Source of the DNA: Tubiluchus corallicola | Taxonomy: Eukaryota > Priapulida > Priapulimorpha > Priapulimorphida > Tubiluchidae | Length of the DNA stretch: 64,000 nucleotides | Direction: 5' to 3' | NCBI GenBank assembly: GCA_030141605.1 | Contig: JAQGDQ010000740.1 | Coordinates: 39,786 to 103,785, forward strand | Part shown: one piece after another, positions 11,201 through 55,465 of the stretch | How positions within the stretch are numbered: the stretch's first letter is position 1 | How the letters are laid out: each line of letters starts with the position of its first letter | The notes under the pieces: generated by a model | What the model saw: only the letters and a program-made list of their open reading frames with translations | What the model was told of the DNA's origin: nothing | Databases searched by the model: none | Made by a program: the position numbers and the translations under genes

Positions 11201-14200
11201 TGTTTTCCAATTCCCATTCCAGGCTTATATCCCATTTTTGATAAAAGAGCAAATCCCTTATTGTCTGGACCTAAAGCAGTTTCTAAGCCGCTGGTTCTAT
11301 TCTGCTGTTCCAAAGCCTTTTTGCTCACAGTTCTGCAAAAAAATAAATAAAAAAAATATTGAAGCTTTGAATAATAATTAATAGAGGAACTTTGAATTTT
11401 AGTTCTTCTGTCCTATCAAATATACAGTTTCTAAAACTGTGCTAAAGCTACACACTCAGTAATATGTATGAAGTAAGCTGATGTTTGTAGGCCTACCAAT
11501 TTGTGCAAAATCTACTGAAAATCAAGAGAACTATTACAGCTGTTATATAAAATTACTTTATTACTTTAATTCTTTAAGTTTATTTTCTCCTGTGCATTAC
11601 ATATTGTGTTCAGGAAATAATGTAGCAAGACACAGCAAAGTATTTATGCCACAAATGGAAAGGTAGCTGAATGCACACTAAACACAGATGGAAGAAGACA
11701 AGTAAGATTAACTTACAGCTTAGGAGAATTGTTTATTTAAAACTTAAGTTTTTGTAATGACTGCAAGATGTGTGAGAATTCAGTAGTAGTATTGGAAAAT
11801 ATACTACATACATGGAAAATATTTATTTATGGTCAGTTTTTTATGATAGACATACAAATTTCACCACAAGATGTCAGAAAAGAAAACAGGCTACCATCAA
11901 TGAAACTGTATTTTGCTTTGCTGTGTTTCAACTGCACAAATTTGGAGAATTAGTTGCGATTTTGTAAAGGCTATTACAAGAAGTTAAGTGTCAATGCCAA
12001 GTTTCAAACTTTAGTTTCAAATCTACATAAAGCTTCTAGTGTTAGGTATTTCTGTTTTGTGTTTGTCGCTCATGACATATTGCCCTTTTACAAAGACAGG
12101 CCTAAACAAAAAATGATACCTATATAATGACAATTGCTTGCTACTAGCTAACAAATGTGGGAGTTTGTTGTGCAGCAATGTAACGCGAGTTGACGTTAGT
12201 GATTCAGTAAGTGCCATCCAGCAAACAGAGTGAAGATAAGCAGCATATTTGCATCAAAACAAGTCTCTTAGAAATCAATCACGAAAAAACAAATGTTTTA
12301 GTTTTTGAGCAAAGTTAAGAAGTACAATGAAACATCCGTCATTAGGGTGAAGCGAAATGTGATCGATGTTAACACGCATCAACACGATGTTGTGGGACAT
12401 CATACAGAGAGGATTTGCCATATTGTGTAATAGACGATCAAGCATCAAAGCTCAGCAGAATAAAGTACTTGCCTTCTCACAGTGACATCTAGTAGCAAAA
12501 TGTTTAACATATTTACTTGTTTTGAGCATTTTTCTTCCTTGACAAGGCTTCCAATGTATACTCTCTAGCTTTTGTCCGATTGTGCACCAAGCCAGGCCGT
12601 TTATCCTCACTGAAATTACCCAAGCAAATTTCACTTATGAAAAAAGTTGTTTTGAATCTTTCTGGAAAATATGCATGCCACAACATTGCATCTATATCTT
12701 ACATTAGATCAAGTTCATTCAGTTCAGAACATGAGCTGGAAAGCATCCAGTCATAAAAAGAAGGGAAGATACTAAAGTGCACCTAATTACTGAGCAGCTG
12801 ACGGTCACGCAGTAACTTCTGACAACTTAGTTATCTCTGTACTTAAAGATTCGCCAAAGTTTTGCCTTCTCGGACAACAACAGGAAACTTAGAATACTAA
12901 ACAGAGATCTATTCTAAAACAATGTTATTTGATATTGGTTTCTTCTGATCTGATAAGATATCCATGTTTAACCTTGGAGACTAATTCAATATTGCAAAAA
13001 ATTCCTGATATAGTAATTGTTTATGTAAGTACCTGCAAGTACTATATAAAAAGGAGCACAAATTTTGTTTGTAAGTAGGCCTATTTATTCAAATTGATGA
13101 TCCTAAATTCATCTTTTTCATAAATAAGGAGGTTGTATACTGCAGCAGTATTTAATATATTATACAGATCAAGAAAAGTTTACTTAGCTAAAATATAAAG
13201 AAACATCTAAATGAAAGTTTCATTAAAAGGAAATAATGAAGTCATGTAGCAACCATTGGATCACCTGTCTTCAATCCATCCAGGGTTATCATGCTATTAT
13301 TAACATTACTGGTTTAAAGAACTAAAACCAAACTGTCAAAGTGACAGTTGACTATAATGATAAGTAAATAATAACTGAGAATACAAAAAAGATCAAAAGA
13401 CAGAAAAAAGACATACAGAAAAAACTTACAATTAACGTCTTTGATGTGATTATAGTGGTCATTAAATCAAATAAGTCATATTACAATTATTTATAAACAA
13501 TCCATTATATGTGTTTACGAACATCACATATAAAACTAAGTGATAGTAAATGCAATAGCAATGCAAAACTGGAACAACAATTCATGTCACAGCTAACGGT
13601 TCTACAAACTATATGCAAATGTTTAGAAATATGTATCAAAAGTAGAATTTAACAACACAAATCTTGTACATGAAAAGTATTAACACCTCAAATCATTAAT
13701 TGAATGTCTACAAGCTGTGTAGACAATCATTATAATGATGCCACAGATTTTTTCAGCTCAGCTGCAAGTCAATAACAACTTTTTTTCGGTGCGAAACATC
13801 AATGAAAATGCTTTCTTACCTAACAGAAAAAATGAACAAGTTCATTTCAAAATAGCCAATCATATAAGCATATTCAAGCTATTATTGAAATAATAATACT
13901 GCTAATTTGCAGACAATGGGAATTTAATCCCAAGGTCTCTGGTTTAAGTCACGATTTGGTTACAATTTCTCAGAGCACATCTCCTTTCTTTGTTCAACTC
14001 ATTAGTTAGGTAGAGCTATTGGATTGTATGCTGTAGGGATAATAATTCAAGCCTGCTGTGTCATGCTGAGTCTATAGCTCAAATGGCACAGCATGGGAGT
14101 TCTACTTCCAAGGTCTTGGGCTCGAGTCCCAATTGGCTCACAATTTTTGTATTTCCTTCTTTGTTTGACTCATTGACTACTAGGCCACTAGTTGTTGAGA

Positions 14201-15739
14201 TATGCATCGCAATGATTTATTAATTTCTGGCATTCACAGATATAATCTAATTAACACTGTCATAAAAAAGACATAAACATTAGCCCTTGTACCTTCCTAT
14301 ACTATAGGTATAAAGGCTAATGTACCCTGTAATGGTACTCTTGCTGTTGAACCTATGCCAGCAAAGCATACCTTGTTATTGAACACGTTTTTCTTCTTAA
14401 TAAAATTATTCAGCTTTTAAGTTATTATAAATACTCTGCAATGTTGAATTAATTGCGTCGTTTCATAAGTATATAATGACTGAAACTAGGAAGCTACAAT
14501 AAATAAAAAATTTGTTTTCCATTTTTAAAAAATGCATTTGGTGTGTAAAGGTAGTCAACCGATTATCACGCAACGTCGTTGAGTGGTTGAACAAGGCTGT
14601 TTCGAATGTGGATACGATGATAACAAACAAGCTCACTCGTTATGCAAGTAAGTACGCAGCATTAGGCACTAAACTGCTAATAACCTAACTCAGTCTATAA
14701 TGCTTAAGTAAAAATAAGATTTCAACAGAAAAGCTAAAAGGCATGTAAAGAAATAAAAAATAAGGCAGTGTCTAAAGGTACGGATCCACATCCGGAACTG
14801 CAGCAACTAAAAATAAGAATCCGTGTCTCGAAAGTATTCACTAGAAAATACGAATGATCTGTACGGCGAACAATATTAACGAGAAAATACGGATCGCTGT
14901 ACCGCGAAAGATATTGACGAGAAATACGGTTTGCCGTCAGAGAGGTGCAATATATTGCTTTCTTGTTTAACCACAACCTCTAATCCACAATTGTAAATAT
15001 GCACATCCGCTAGATCTGCGGATTGAGTGAAATCCACATAGATATTGAGCGAGTCATGCTTTATTTCTATAGTATAAACATAGCGTCTGTCTGTTTTTGG
15101 TAAGAAAGATGCATTAATCCCGTTTGCATACGAAAAACAACAGGATTAGATTAAAAAAACTTTTCTCTTATATTATGCTAAACTTTTAATTTTTTTTTAT
15201 ATATGTTTATATTATCAATTGAATACATATGCGTCTTCCCATTGTAACAGTTTTATCTCACTAATTAGCATTGTTAGTGCTTGAACATTTAACAATGTAA
15301 AGGATTACATAAATTTAGGGTACTTGCTTGACGTTAGTTAATATTTTTACTGATAAATACCTTTAAAAAGAATGTGCATATCCTATTACTGTGCATGCCA
15401 GTTTTAATTTTTAATAATTATAAAATGTTTTTACTGGAGCTCTGCTGCTTTACGTGTAACACTAGAAGTCTAAGGAAATTGCAGCAATAGTGAACTATTG
15501 TCTGCAATGGTAAAAATTGTCAAAATCCGTATGTTTTGTAAATGTCACAAAAAGCACGGATCCGTATTTGCCGCAAAAATAGTTACGAATACGCATCCGT
15601 ATTCGGTATCGCAGAAAAGACGAGTACGGATCCGTACCTCTAGTCACTGCCAAAAAATAATTAATATCAATGACCACAGAGCAAGCACTGCTTCCGACAT
15701 ATAATCATCTTCATCTGCGTCAGAGATATTTTTCTCCAT
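8214..15739 (-). CDS. GPATCH11: GPATCH11, G-patch domain protein with DUF4187 C-terminus
   Basis: G-patch proteins bind and activate DEAH-box RNA helicases; the vertebrate orthologue is nuclear and has also been reported at kinetochores. Exons in coding order: 15739-15678, 12609-12517, 11332-11199, 10211-9955, 8983-8822, 8351-8214. Phases agree at every junction and total 846 nt, 281 aa, close to the human 285 aa. An acidic start (DADEDDYMSE) leads into EDKRPGL, matching the conserved EDIRPGL segment. The G-patch lies around residues 68-105 (GFALLSKMGYKPGMGIGKH). A basic helical stretch follows (exon 4, SQRMRERVEEREIQRDLK), then an acidic run in exon 5. The DUF4187 end has a zinc-ligand-like set C255, C258, C272, H280 and finishes TAADHR. 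The exon-1 donor is weak: GT at 15677 followed by GGTC, with an equally in-phase GT at 15674, and a transposon starts 16 bases further in. Exon 1 is therefore the least certain part. It is head to head with HEATR5B. Confidence 0.93.
8428..8535 (+). repeat. SINE fragment with 5S-rRNA-like internal promoter region
   Basis: In GPATCH11 intron 5. The run GAAATTAAGCAATGCTGAGG followed by CTGCTCAGTAAATGG resembles the 5S rRNA segment GAAGTTAAGCAACGTTGAGC...GGTCAGTACTTGG. Related copies are at 20811 and 38395. Confidence 0.5.
8984..9954. other. GPATCH11 intron 4
   Basis: AT-rich intron. An imperfect repetition of a motif like GCAAAAGACAAACCAAATGT occurs near 9714 and 9764. No recognised element otherwise. 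Confidence 0.5.
11045..11100 (-). repeat. tRNA-derived SINE remnant
   Basis: On the minus strand, GTAGCTCAATGGTAGCG is a near-perfect tRNA A box, followed by a B-box-like AGTTCAACTC. The spacing is too short for a tRNA cloverleaf, so this is a SINE head fragment in GPATCH11 intron 3. Confidence 0.45.
11333..12516. other. GPATCH11 intron 2
   Basis: AT-rich intron with no element that I recognise. Confidence 0.5.
13913..13990 (+). repeat. Degenerate tRNA-like unit, upstream of a better copy
   Basis: The text TCCCAAGGTCTCTGGTTTAA with its following CATCTCCTTTCTTTG parallels the better tRNA-like unit at 14068 and its downstream TATTTCCTTCTTTG. This suggests two tandem SINE units about 175 bp apart. 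Confidence 0.4.
14068..14140 (+). repeat. tRNA-Arg(UCU)-like SINE head or pseudogene
   Basis: 73 nt with an A-box-like TAGCTCAAATGG, an anticodon arm TGGGA-GTTCTAC-TTCCA with anticodon TCT, and a fully paired T arm TTGGG-CTCGAGT-CCCAA carrying a B-box. The acceptor stem pairs in most positions, while the D stem is weak. It is repeated in the duplicate at 61454-61526. A SINE origin is more likely than a functional tRNA. Confidence 0.55.
14764..15651 (+). mobile_element. Non-autonomous DNA transposon, GGCAGTG termini, 9-bp target duplication
   Basis: The ends are GGCAGTGTCTAAAGGTACGG and, inverted, GGCAGTGACTAGAGGTACGG. The exact direct repeat AAAAAATAA flanks it (14755-14763 and 15652-15660). 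A 9-bp duplication fits Mutator-like elements best. Subterminal copies of TACGGATC/ATCCGTA occur near both ends, like transposase binding sites. No transposase is encoded. It inserted in GPATCH11 intron 1, with its duplication ending 16 bases from the exon-1 donor. Confidence 0.85.
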
Positions 15740-15890
15740 TTTTCTAGTCTTGTCTATTCACTGAACTCTTAAACGACTGAAAATGAAACTGAATTCAGCA
15801 GACATGCAGTTCCACCAGAAGCTTGCAAATCTTCATTGAGTTTATCCGCAAAAAGCTGTTGCAATGTACGGCATCTTCGATACGCTATGT
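15740..15890. promoter_or_regulatory. Candidate bidirectional promoter of GPATCH11 and HEATR5B
   Basis: GPATCH11 reads away on the minus strand from its ATG at 15739. HEATR5B reads away on the plus strand, and its first coding exon is preceded by a 3' splice site at 19901, so it must have an upstream non-coding exon. A GTGAGT donor near 15889 and a GTAAGT donor near 16053 are candidates for that exon. Human GPATCH11 and HEATR5B are also divergent neighbours, which supports a shared promoter here. I see no TATA box I would defend. The position is inferred, not shown. Confidence 0.4.
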
Positions 15891-16665
15891 GAGTCAAAGT
15901 CGCGTAACAAATGTTTCTTTATTAATTCACTTCATATTTTTTAACACTGCGTGCGCTGTGAGAATGGTAGCATTGGTATTGTGGTATGATAGGCAGGCGT
16001 TCTGGGCACTCGACAGTACCTTCGGTGTTTGCGATGCCGTGTATAAAGCAGCTGTAAGTGGATAAAAATTATTCTAAGCGATTATATTTTACGTACGATT
16101 GATGTCAACACAAAAACGTGATCTATACATGAATGTGTAGTTCTGAAACCGTTCTCTTGATTTACCAGTAAATCATTTGTTTCCAAAAAACTAACAAGCC
16201 TGGCAATTGTTTAATATAAAACTATATATTCTAGAAACTGAAGAAAGTAAAAGGATGCCTTATTGGACCCTTTAAGAATTGGCTTTGCACTGCTCCATAT
16301 TTTGGGTGTAAAGCTATTTGAAAAACATGTTATGAAAAGATAATTTTAACAGAAGTTTTAAGTACTTTAGTTCTTCAAAGTTTCATTTGGCATACCGTCG
16401 ATACCATTAGATTTGTTATTTTTGATGTCAAAAAAACTCTTTATTTTGCTTTCATTGATTGGATCATAAGAACAATAATATTATTATTATTCGTTTAATT
16501 TGCATAACTGCTATCATTTGTTATTGTAGGTTTGTTATTACTAAGGGGCAATGGGGTAATGGAAGGTCAAATGGGCGTTTATATGCCTGTCCTACAAACA
16601 CACATAATAGTGTCCATTAGGCCTACTAAATTATAAATACTTTGTGCTACCACGTCCTATATAAC

Positions 16666-16735
16666 AAAGAGAAAAAGAGAGAGAAAGAACGATAAAAGAG
16701 AGAGAGAAAGAGCGAAAAAGAGAAAAAGAAAGTGA
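16666..16735 (+). repeat. Polypurine GA-rich tract
   Basis: Seventy bases almost wholly A and G (GAGA/GAAA repeats) in the presumed first intron of HEATR5B. A similar tract is at 63475-63575. Confidence 0.7.
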
Positions 16736-16854
16736 GTGTCAAAGTAAGAGCCATGCAAATGCTAATGCTTTACACTACAGTTACGATATGTCTAAGTGTA
16801 ACAAAATGGATCAAACTGTAAACAATTTTGGCAAAAAACTCACAGAATTACATA

Positions 16855-18520
16855 TTACATGTAATCTTGGAATATTAAATGGAAGAAAACTGGGGCACTC
16901 TTTCGGCTGTTATCCTTGCCATACCTCTATGGCAAACGCTCTATTGATTATGTTTTAATCAGTGAAGAAGCGCATGACTGGTATATTCCTTTTCAATAGA
17001 AGGTCCAGAATCATACTCAGACCACAAGAGAATCACTTTCCAAATAAGTTGTGATACCTTGAATAGTGTTAGTGTTTATGCTCCCATACCAAAACAAGAA
17101 AACCTACAAACCTTCAAATGGGATGAACTTGCAAAAATTAGATTTCAATCAGCATTATACAGGGCATTATGCAGCAATCTATGTAAAAATGACATTTCAT
17201 TGTCTCTCTCTGACCATGATGCACTTGAAATTCATAACAAGAAAATGAAATGCTTGCTGTTTGCCAATAATATAGTTCTCTTTATTAGGTCAAAAGAAGG
17301 ATTGCAAAATATGATCAACAAATTATCAGAAAACACGTCAGAAAATCTTCTTCAGATTAACTATAAGAAGACAAAAGTTGTGACATTTGGCAAAAAGCTC
17401 CTAATCACACATTTACGTGTAACCTAGCCTCTATATCAAATGAAAAACACATAAAATATCCTACTTTACAAGCACGGAATATAATACCGAGCACACAGAA
17501 ACAGTGAAAAAACAGAGCATCAGTTCTTTATTTAAATTAACATCTTTAATATTCAATTCTATTTAATTTTTTCCACCACATTAACATATCTGTTTGATAC
17601 CCTTCTAGTACCAATAGCCATTCATGTATGTTAAATCTGGCCAACTGCCAATTACAACAAAATTAAACAGAATCAACAATCAGACACAGAAAAAATACTC
17701 AAAGGCTGAAACTAGTTCCCCTCTAAACATATTTTAAACAAGTTTGCAAAATGGGGGGGGGCTTGTTGTTTGCTCTACAGCTTCAAACAGAGCCTGTGAG
17801 GCAGAACTGACACTATTTCCAATCCTAAAAAAGTTACAAAAATGACATTTAAAATGCCTTTCAGCCCACTGCAAACCAAGAAATACACTTCTCAAACATC
17901 TCTTCAAACACCTAGACACCCCAAGTAACTGGGACTGTTTTGACAAACACAGGGAGTAGGAAATCCCTTGAAGAAAGAATATCAGAAAAATCTAGAAGCA
18001 GCTAGGCTACAAAGCGTTACTTTTGAAAGAAATATATAATGATAATAGGAAAGTGGGCAGAAAGAATAAGCTTGGCTTTTACAGAAACATAAAATACACA
18101 TACCACAAAGAGCCATATCTTCAGACTATAAATTATAAACAACAAAGACGTAACATAACAAAACTCTGAATACACGATCATGACCTACAAATTGAAAATG
18201 GCAGATACATGAATCAACAAGAAAATGAAAGACCATGTTTTTTCTGTATCATTAGTAGAGATAATGTGCAAAACCCAATGGAAAATGAACATCTCTTCCT
18301 ATTTGAATTCCTTGCATGTCAAACAAAAAGTTGAAAATCATTTTCATAATTTCACTTTTTTAAATGGCTTAGTCTTTTCCATGCTTTGCCTGTTTAATTC
18401 CAATAATAAGTCTGCTCTTAAACAAGGTTTTGTCAGTGAATGCATGCTCTGCAGACCTCCAGACCTCCATGCCCTGCAGACCATCAAAACCCTCCATACC
18501 ATACATAAGCAATAATGAGG
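16855..18520 (+). pseudogene. Dead non-LTR retrotransposon (LINE) remnant
   Basis: Three pieces occur in order on the plus strand. First is an APE-endonuclease tail (LGILNGRKLGHSFG, then after a frameshift SIDYVLISEE and ESYSDHKRITF) at about 16860-17050. Second is a reverse-transcriptase piece with LLFANNIVLF, where active enzymes have Y/F-ADD, and INYKKTKVV at about 17240-17390. Third is a C-terminal piece, DHDLQIENGRYMNQQENERP, at about 18178-18240. Large parts between are missing and the frames are broken. It lies in the upstream intron of HEATR5B. Confidence 0.78.
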
Positions 18521-19901
18521 AATGCTGGTTGGACATAGTATTATTTTTGTCTAACGTAAATAAAGGCTTTTTGTGTTATTGGGCATAGTTAATGTTTAAT
18601 TAAATTTTTTGTATGTATACGTGTGTTAACTTATTAAAATACTTTGTGTAATAGTTAGAGCTAAGTCATAGCTAATTTTGCTAATGTGGGTAGTCTAATC
18701 AATTTGAGCAAATAAACTGAATTGATAATTTTTCGGAAATTAGCATGATTGTGTGTATTTTTTGGAAAACGCAAATAGTGTTTTATTAAAATATTGGACA
18801 AGAGTAATTGTAAATTTGTAATACCATTTCGTAACTGCTGTGTTATTGTTAATGGTGCAGCACACGACCTGCCAGCGTGAAATCACAAATGCCGATAACT
18901 AATCACACGTTGCACCGCAGGTTAAATCGTTGCAGAAGATTTCTCCTTGTAGTCTTCTAGGTTGTGTAAGGGATGAAGGATTAGTACATAAGCAAGTGAA
19001 AATGAACTAGACAATAAAAAGTAGGACATCTTTGAAAAAGTTTTTGAAATATTTACTGTTAACTAGTTGCTGAAGCTGTAAAGTAGAAGGCTAAACCTTA
19101 TTTATACAAATTAAAAGGAAATGCTCCAGAGGCTGAAACTTGCCGCTTGGTTGTGTCAATGGTTGTTCTGTCGAGCACATTTCGATGTTTTTACCATGTG
19201 ATTGGATTCAAATAAAATTTCTTTTGACATAATTTGTAGCCTTACTTTTATGGTTCCTCTGTTTGCTGGTGTCTACATGCAGGTACCAATAGTACGTCCA
19301 GATATAGCCTAAATTACTCTATGACAGCTTGAAAGTTTATGTTAGTGAGCTAAACTTTCATCGTAAAAGCAAGGTTACTCGTACAAATAAGACATAGCAA
19401 AAGTTCTCAATATATTTCGTATCCACTTAGAGCTGAAATAGAAAACTAATACAAATTGTAGCGTCGTTTGCATTCAGTTAGCACACTGACCTTATGCTTA
19501 AGATATTTTAAAAGATGCTAGTGTTGTATTTTGGAAAGGTTCCAACTGGTTTGATATTTTGTGAGACTTTATATTTGATTTGCAAAGCTAACTTATTTTT
19601 TATGCTTGCCTATAATTTGGTTATTTCTTTTGTGACAAAGAACAAAGTTATTTGAACTTGTTGATTTGTGGAAATCATTGGAAGTATAACCTGTTATTCC
19701 GAATAAACTTAAATCATTGTAATAATTATAATGTATATGAGTTTATATATATATATATAACTTATCAAACTAAAATTTATATAATGTGTAGGAAATAAAA
19801 CTACTAAGGTGCATGTATCAAGTATCACTTTAGTCAACACGATTCAAGACGAGTGAGGAGTTTCACTTATAATATCTTATATAAGTTTTTATTTGTTTCA
19901 G
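18521..19901. other. Presumed HEATR5B 5' intron, remainder
   Basis: AT-rich sequence ending in a good acceptor (TTTGTTTCAG, to 19901) before the HEATR5B leader. A short TA tract lies at about 19744-19760. No gene was recognised. Confidence 0.5.
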
Positions 19902-19917
19902 GAGTCAGACTGCAACA

Positions 19918-52335
<32,418 letters not shown>

Positions 52336-52415
52336 GCTGAAGCAGCTCCATTTCAATAACTTGTTGGCTCATTAACTATGTGTGCAACAGGCACATAGAA
52401 TATCTAGTAAATAAA
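52336..52415 (+). terminator. HEATR5B 3' UTR start and first poly(A) signal
   Basis: An AATAAA hexamer lies at 52410-52415, 75 nt after the HEATR5B stop codon. Further AATAAA hexamers occur near 53005 and 53194, so longer alternative 3' UTRs are possible. No cleavage site can be located from sequence alone. Confidence 0.55.
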
Positions 52416-55408
52416 TGTGATGTGGGATGTACGACATGCTGTGCATGTTCTGAACGATCGATTGTAAATTATAGTTTGACCCACCAATACGAAGTTTTAT
52501 TAATACAACTTTTAAATTAAGCAGCACTGTGCAGTAGTAATGATAGTCAGCTACCCTGCACATATTGCAGGGTAAGACCACCACATTTTCGTAAATCAAT
52601 GGCAATTTTTAGTAGGTTGTGTTCTGCACTGTTCGAATTAACAAAATAGAGTTGCAGTCATTTTAACTGCAATTCATTGTATTTTCATTAGTAACGGCCG
52701 TGGCTGGCAGCGTGACTGAGATCAGCATTCCAAACTTAAATTTGCCATTTTGCACCAAATAAGAATAGCAAATATTATGAAAGCTCATTTTTTTGTTAAT
52801 GATTGTGATTTAAATTGTGATAAGTTTTGAACATGCACTTTATAAAAGCAATAGCGCCACTGAATTTTGTTTACGTACCTGCTAACATATGCTGTGTTCC
52901 ATGCATATGCTTATATAGAATCATAAGTGATTCACATTCAAGATGTACCCGCATATGCATGGTCTGAAATCTGAATTCTCCGTTCCCCAGTAAGAGATAA
53001 CTTAATAAAACATTAGTCTACTGTATGTTTCAAACCTGTATAAAGTACGGACATAAATACAGCAGGCTGTGCTTAATGCATTGGTACTGTGTAATATAAT
53101 GGTTGTTGAATTCTTCTGACACCATATAATTGATGTCTGAGGGTGGTTTTGTACTTCCTGATTTTTGTTCCTAAAAACAATGTATCAAATTAATAAAAGA
53201 AATTTAAGACTTTCACACAAACTATAATATTCAAGAACAACAATAATTATTCTTCATATAATAGATAATAGGGTATTACCATCATACAGCAAGTTGTTAC
53301 TACTAGATTTTTAAATATTTAGTATAATATTCCAGATGTCAGAACCTATACTGACTGCTATACTACTAACGAGATTCCATTCGGTAACATATTGCATGTG
53401 TGGAAAATGTTTCTTGTTTGAAGTTAAATTTTTAATGTGTGTCTCTCTGTGTACTATATAGTGTATAAGTTTAATGTATGTAAGCTACTACTATTAAAAT
53501 AATAATATTGTTGTTACGAAAAAAATTCGAGAGTAAACCCTATTTAATTATCTTCCAAGATTCGAATAGCATTCCTTTCAAGTTCCAGGTTATACAACTT
53601 CAACGTTTGGTGCACAGGAAGCTTCACCTGGGATGCTACAGTTTGAAAAGTCATTATTTTGAGATCCTTTTAGGGACTATAGGCTCCCGTATTATCTCAC
53701 ACATCTTGCTTTTCATAGCATATGTTTCGTGCTTTAGAATCTTAATGTTTGGCAAAACTTTGTACTTTTGGCAAAGTAATACCACAATGAAAAAACTCAA
53801 TATGGCGGCAAATTAGTCTGTTAATTGGCAAAACATTACTACAATGAATAATGTGAACATGGTATGTTAACCTTGTATTATTATTATTATTATTATTATT
53901 ATATAGCAGATAATAATTACAGACAACAGGAATAGCAACACCAAAGAAAATGCTGACAAACTGAAATACATCACATTTATACAATTATTACAGCCTTCCT
54001 CGGCATATTAGACGCCGTGCAAGAAAGATGCTTGTTCTAGATAATTTTCAACTGGGCAAAGCAAATTATGTCTATGTTACAGAAGAAAATTAAATCAAGA
54101 AATTATATCAGGATCGTCTCACTTAGCTTTGACAGAATGCCTTTTCAGCAAGCTTTTAACATTAGTAAGACTTTACGGCAAACTCCACAAAAAATTAGAA
54201 AGGTTGGTTTAAAAGTTTATCTACCGCTACATTTTTCAGCATCTTGATTTTACAATAAAAGAAAATGTAATTGAAAAGAATGAGTATCAGATGTGTAAAT
54301 AAGTTTATACAAGTACTTGGGCGTAATTAACATCGAGAAAGCTATAACACAGAATGAAATCTACACAGACTGAAATTTTTTTCTTTTCAATTCAAATAAC
54401 TTTTCTATACCAAATGAACACATTTACACTGAACTATAAATTTAAGAACAATTTCTACAAAAATTTTTAAACAGTTTACATATGTCAAGAGAATGTTGCT
54501 GTACAAAAATTTTAATCTTAATTTTGACACAGCAGGGGTCATGTAATAGGTATGAGTAACATGTCAAAAGACAAAATTGGTGGCACTTTCAAGATCTTGA
54601 ATAGTATAATTTTCATGAGAAAAAATTTGACTTATACTGTATAAAGTTGAAAATTATCTAGAAATGAAACTATACAAGGTTTTTATACAAGCAAAAAACG
54701 TGTATTGTCTCTCTGGCCAAAAAAACAAAAACGTAAAATGGTAAAAAATACAGTAAAAATTTTTAAGTCTAGACATTTTAAGAGTTAAGCTAACAATGGC
54801 CAACAAAATTTGCATTTTTGCAACAAAAATTATTCTTGCAAAAACAAATGAATAGCTGAAAATGCCTGCAGAAAGAATACATAGCAGGTTCTTGTTGTTA
54901 AAATCAACAAGTTGGTTCCAGTATTCACTATTCAGCATAGACCTGTAGAAAATATGGCAAAAGTCGTGAGAGAAACAATGCGAGTTGCTGTTCACATAAT
55001 CTTGCATAGTTTTCTCTTTCTAGACAATCTTCAACTTCACACAACCATCAAATATTTTCCTACTATGTATCTTTGTTGGCTTTCAGATAACCTTAAAGAC
55101 CATGAAAGTACCACCAATTTACCAAGTTTGTCTTCATATGTACCGTATATATTACTGTGTGGCCCGTGCCGTGTCAAAACTAGGATCTAAATTTTTGCAC
55201 AGCAACATTCTTGATGTATGCATAGAAAATGCTGTAGAAATAGCTCTGAACATGTTCATGGTAAAATGTGTTTCACTAAATGTATCAGTAGTTATTTGGT
55301 ATAACAAAACATTTGAAATGAAATGAAAATGTACATTTCACAAGAATTTCAATTTATTTAGACTTTGAAGTTGTAGATTTGATTTGAAGTTTCCTGTCCA
55401 ACACTGTA

Positions 55409-55465
<57 letters not shown>

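Larger units (their letters stand above)
13058..14763 (+). repeat. Left copy of a 1.7-kb inverted duplication (GPATCH11 intron 1 sequence)
   Basis: This stretch reappears in reverse orientation at 60832-62518. A 137-base stretch compared by eye (14533-14669) is about 90 percent identical. Similarity begins at ACAAATTTTGTTTG (13058) and runs straight into the transposon at 14764. In this copy there is no terminal repeat at the 13058 end. It contains two tRNA-like units. Confidence 0.85.

Noticed and set aside
14068..14140. Functional tRNA-Arg gene
   Set aside because: The D stem does not pair properly, a similar degenerate unit lies just upstream and SINE-like sequence follows, so a SINE head is more likely.
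15498..15704. Similar short frames at both transposon copies (also 60040-60321) starting MSAMVxIVKIRMFCKCHKK
   Set aside because: Shared only because the DNA is duplicated; they run across the transposon end into unrelated flanks, so no gene product is supported.
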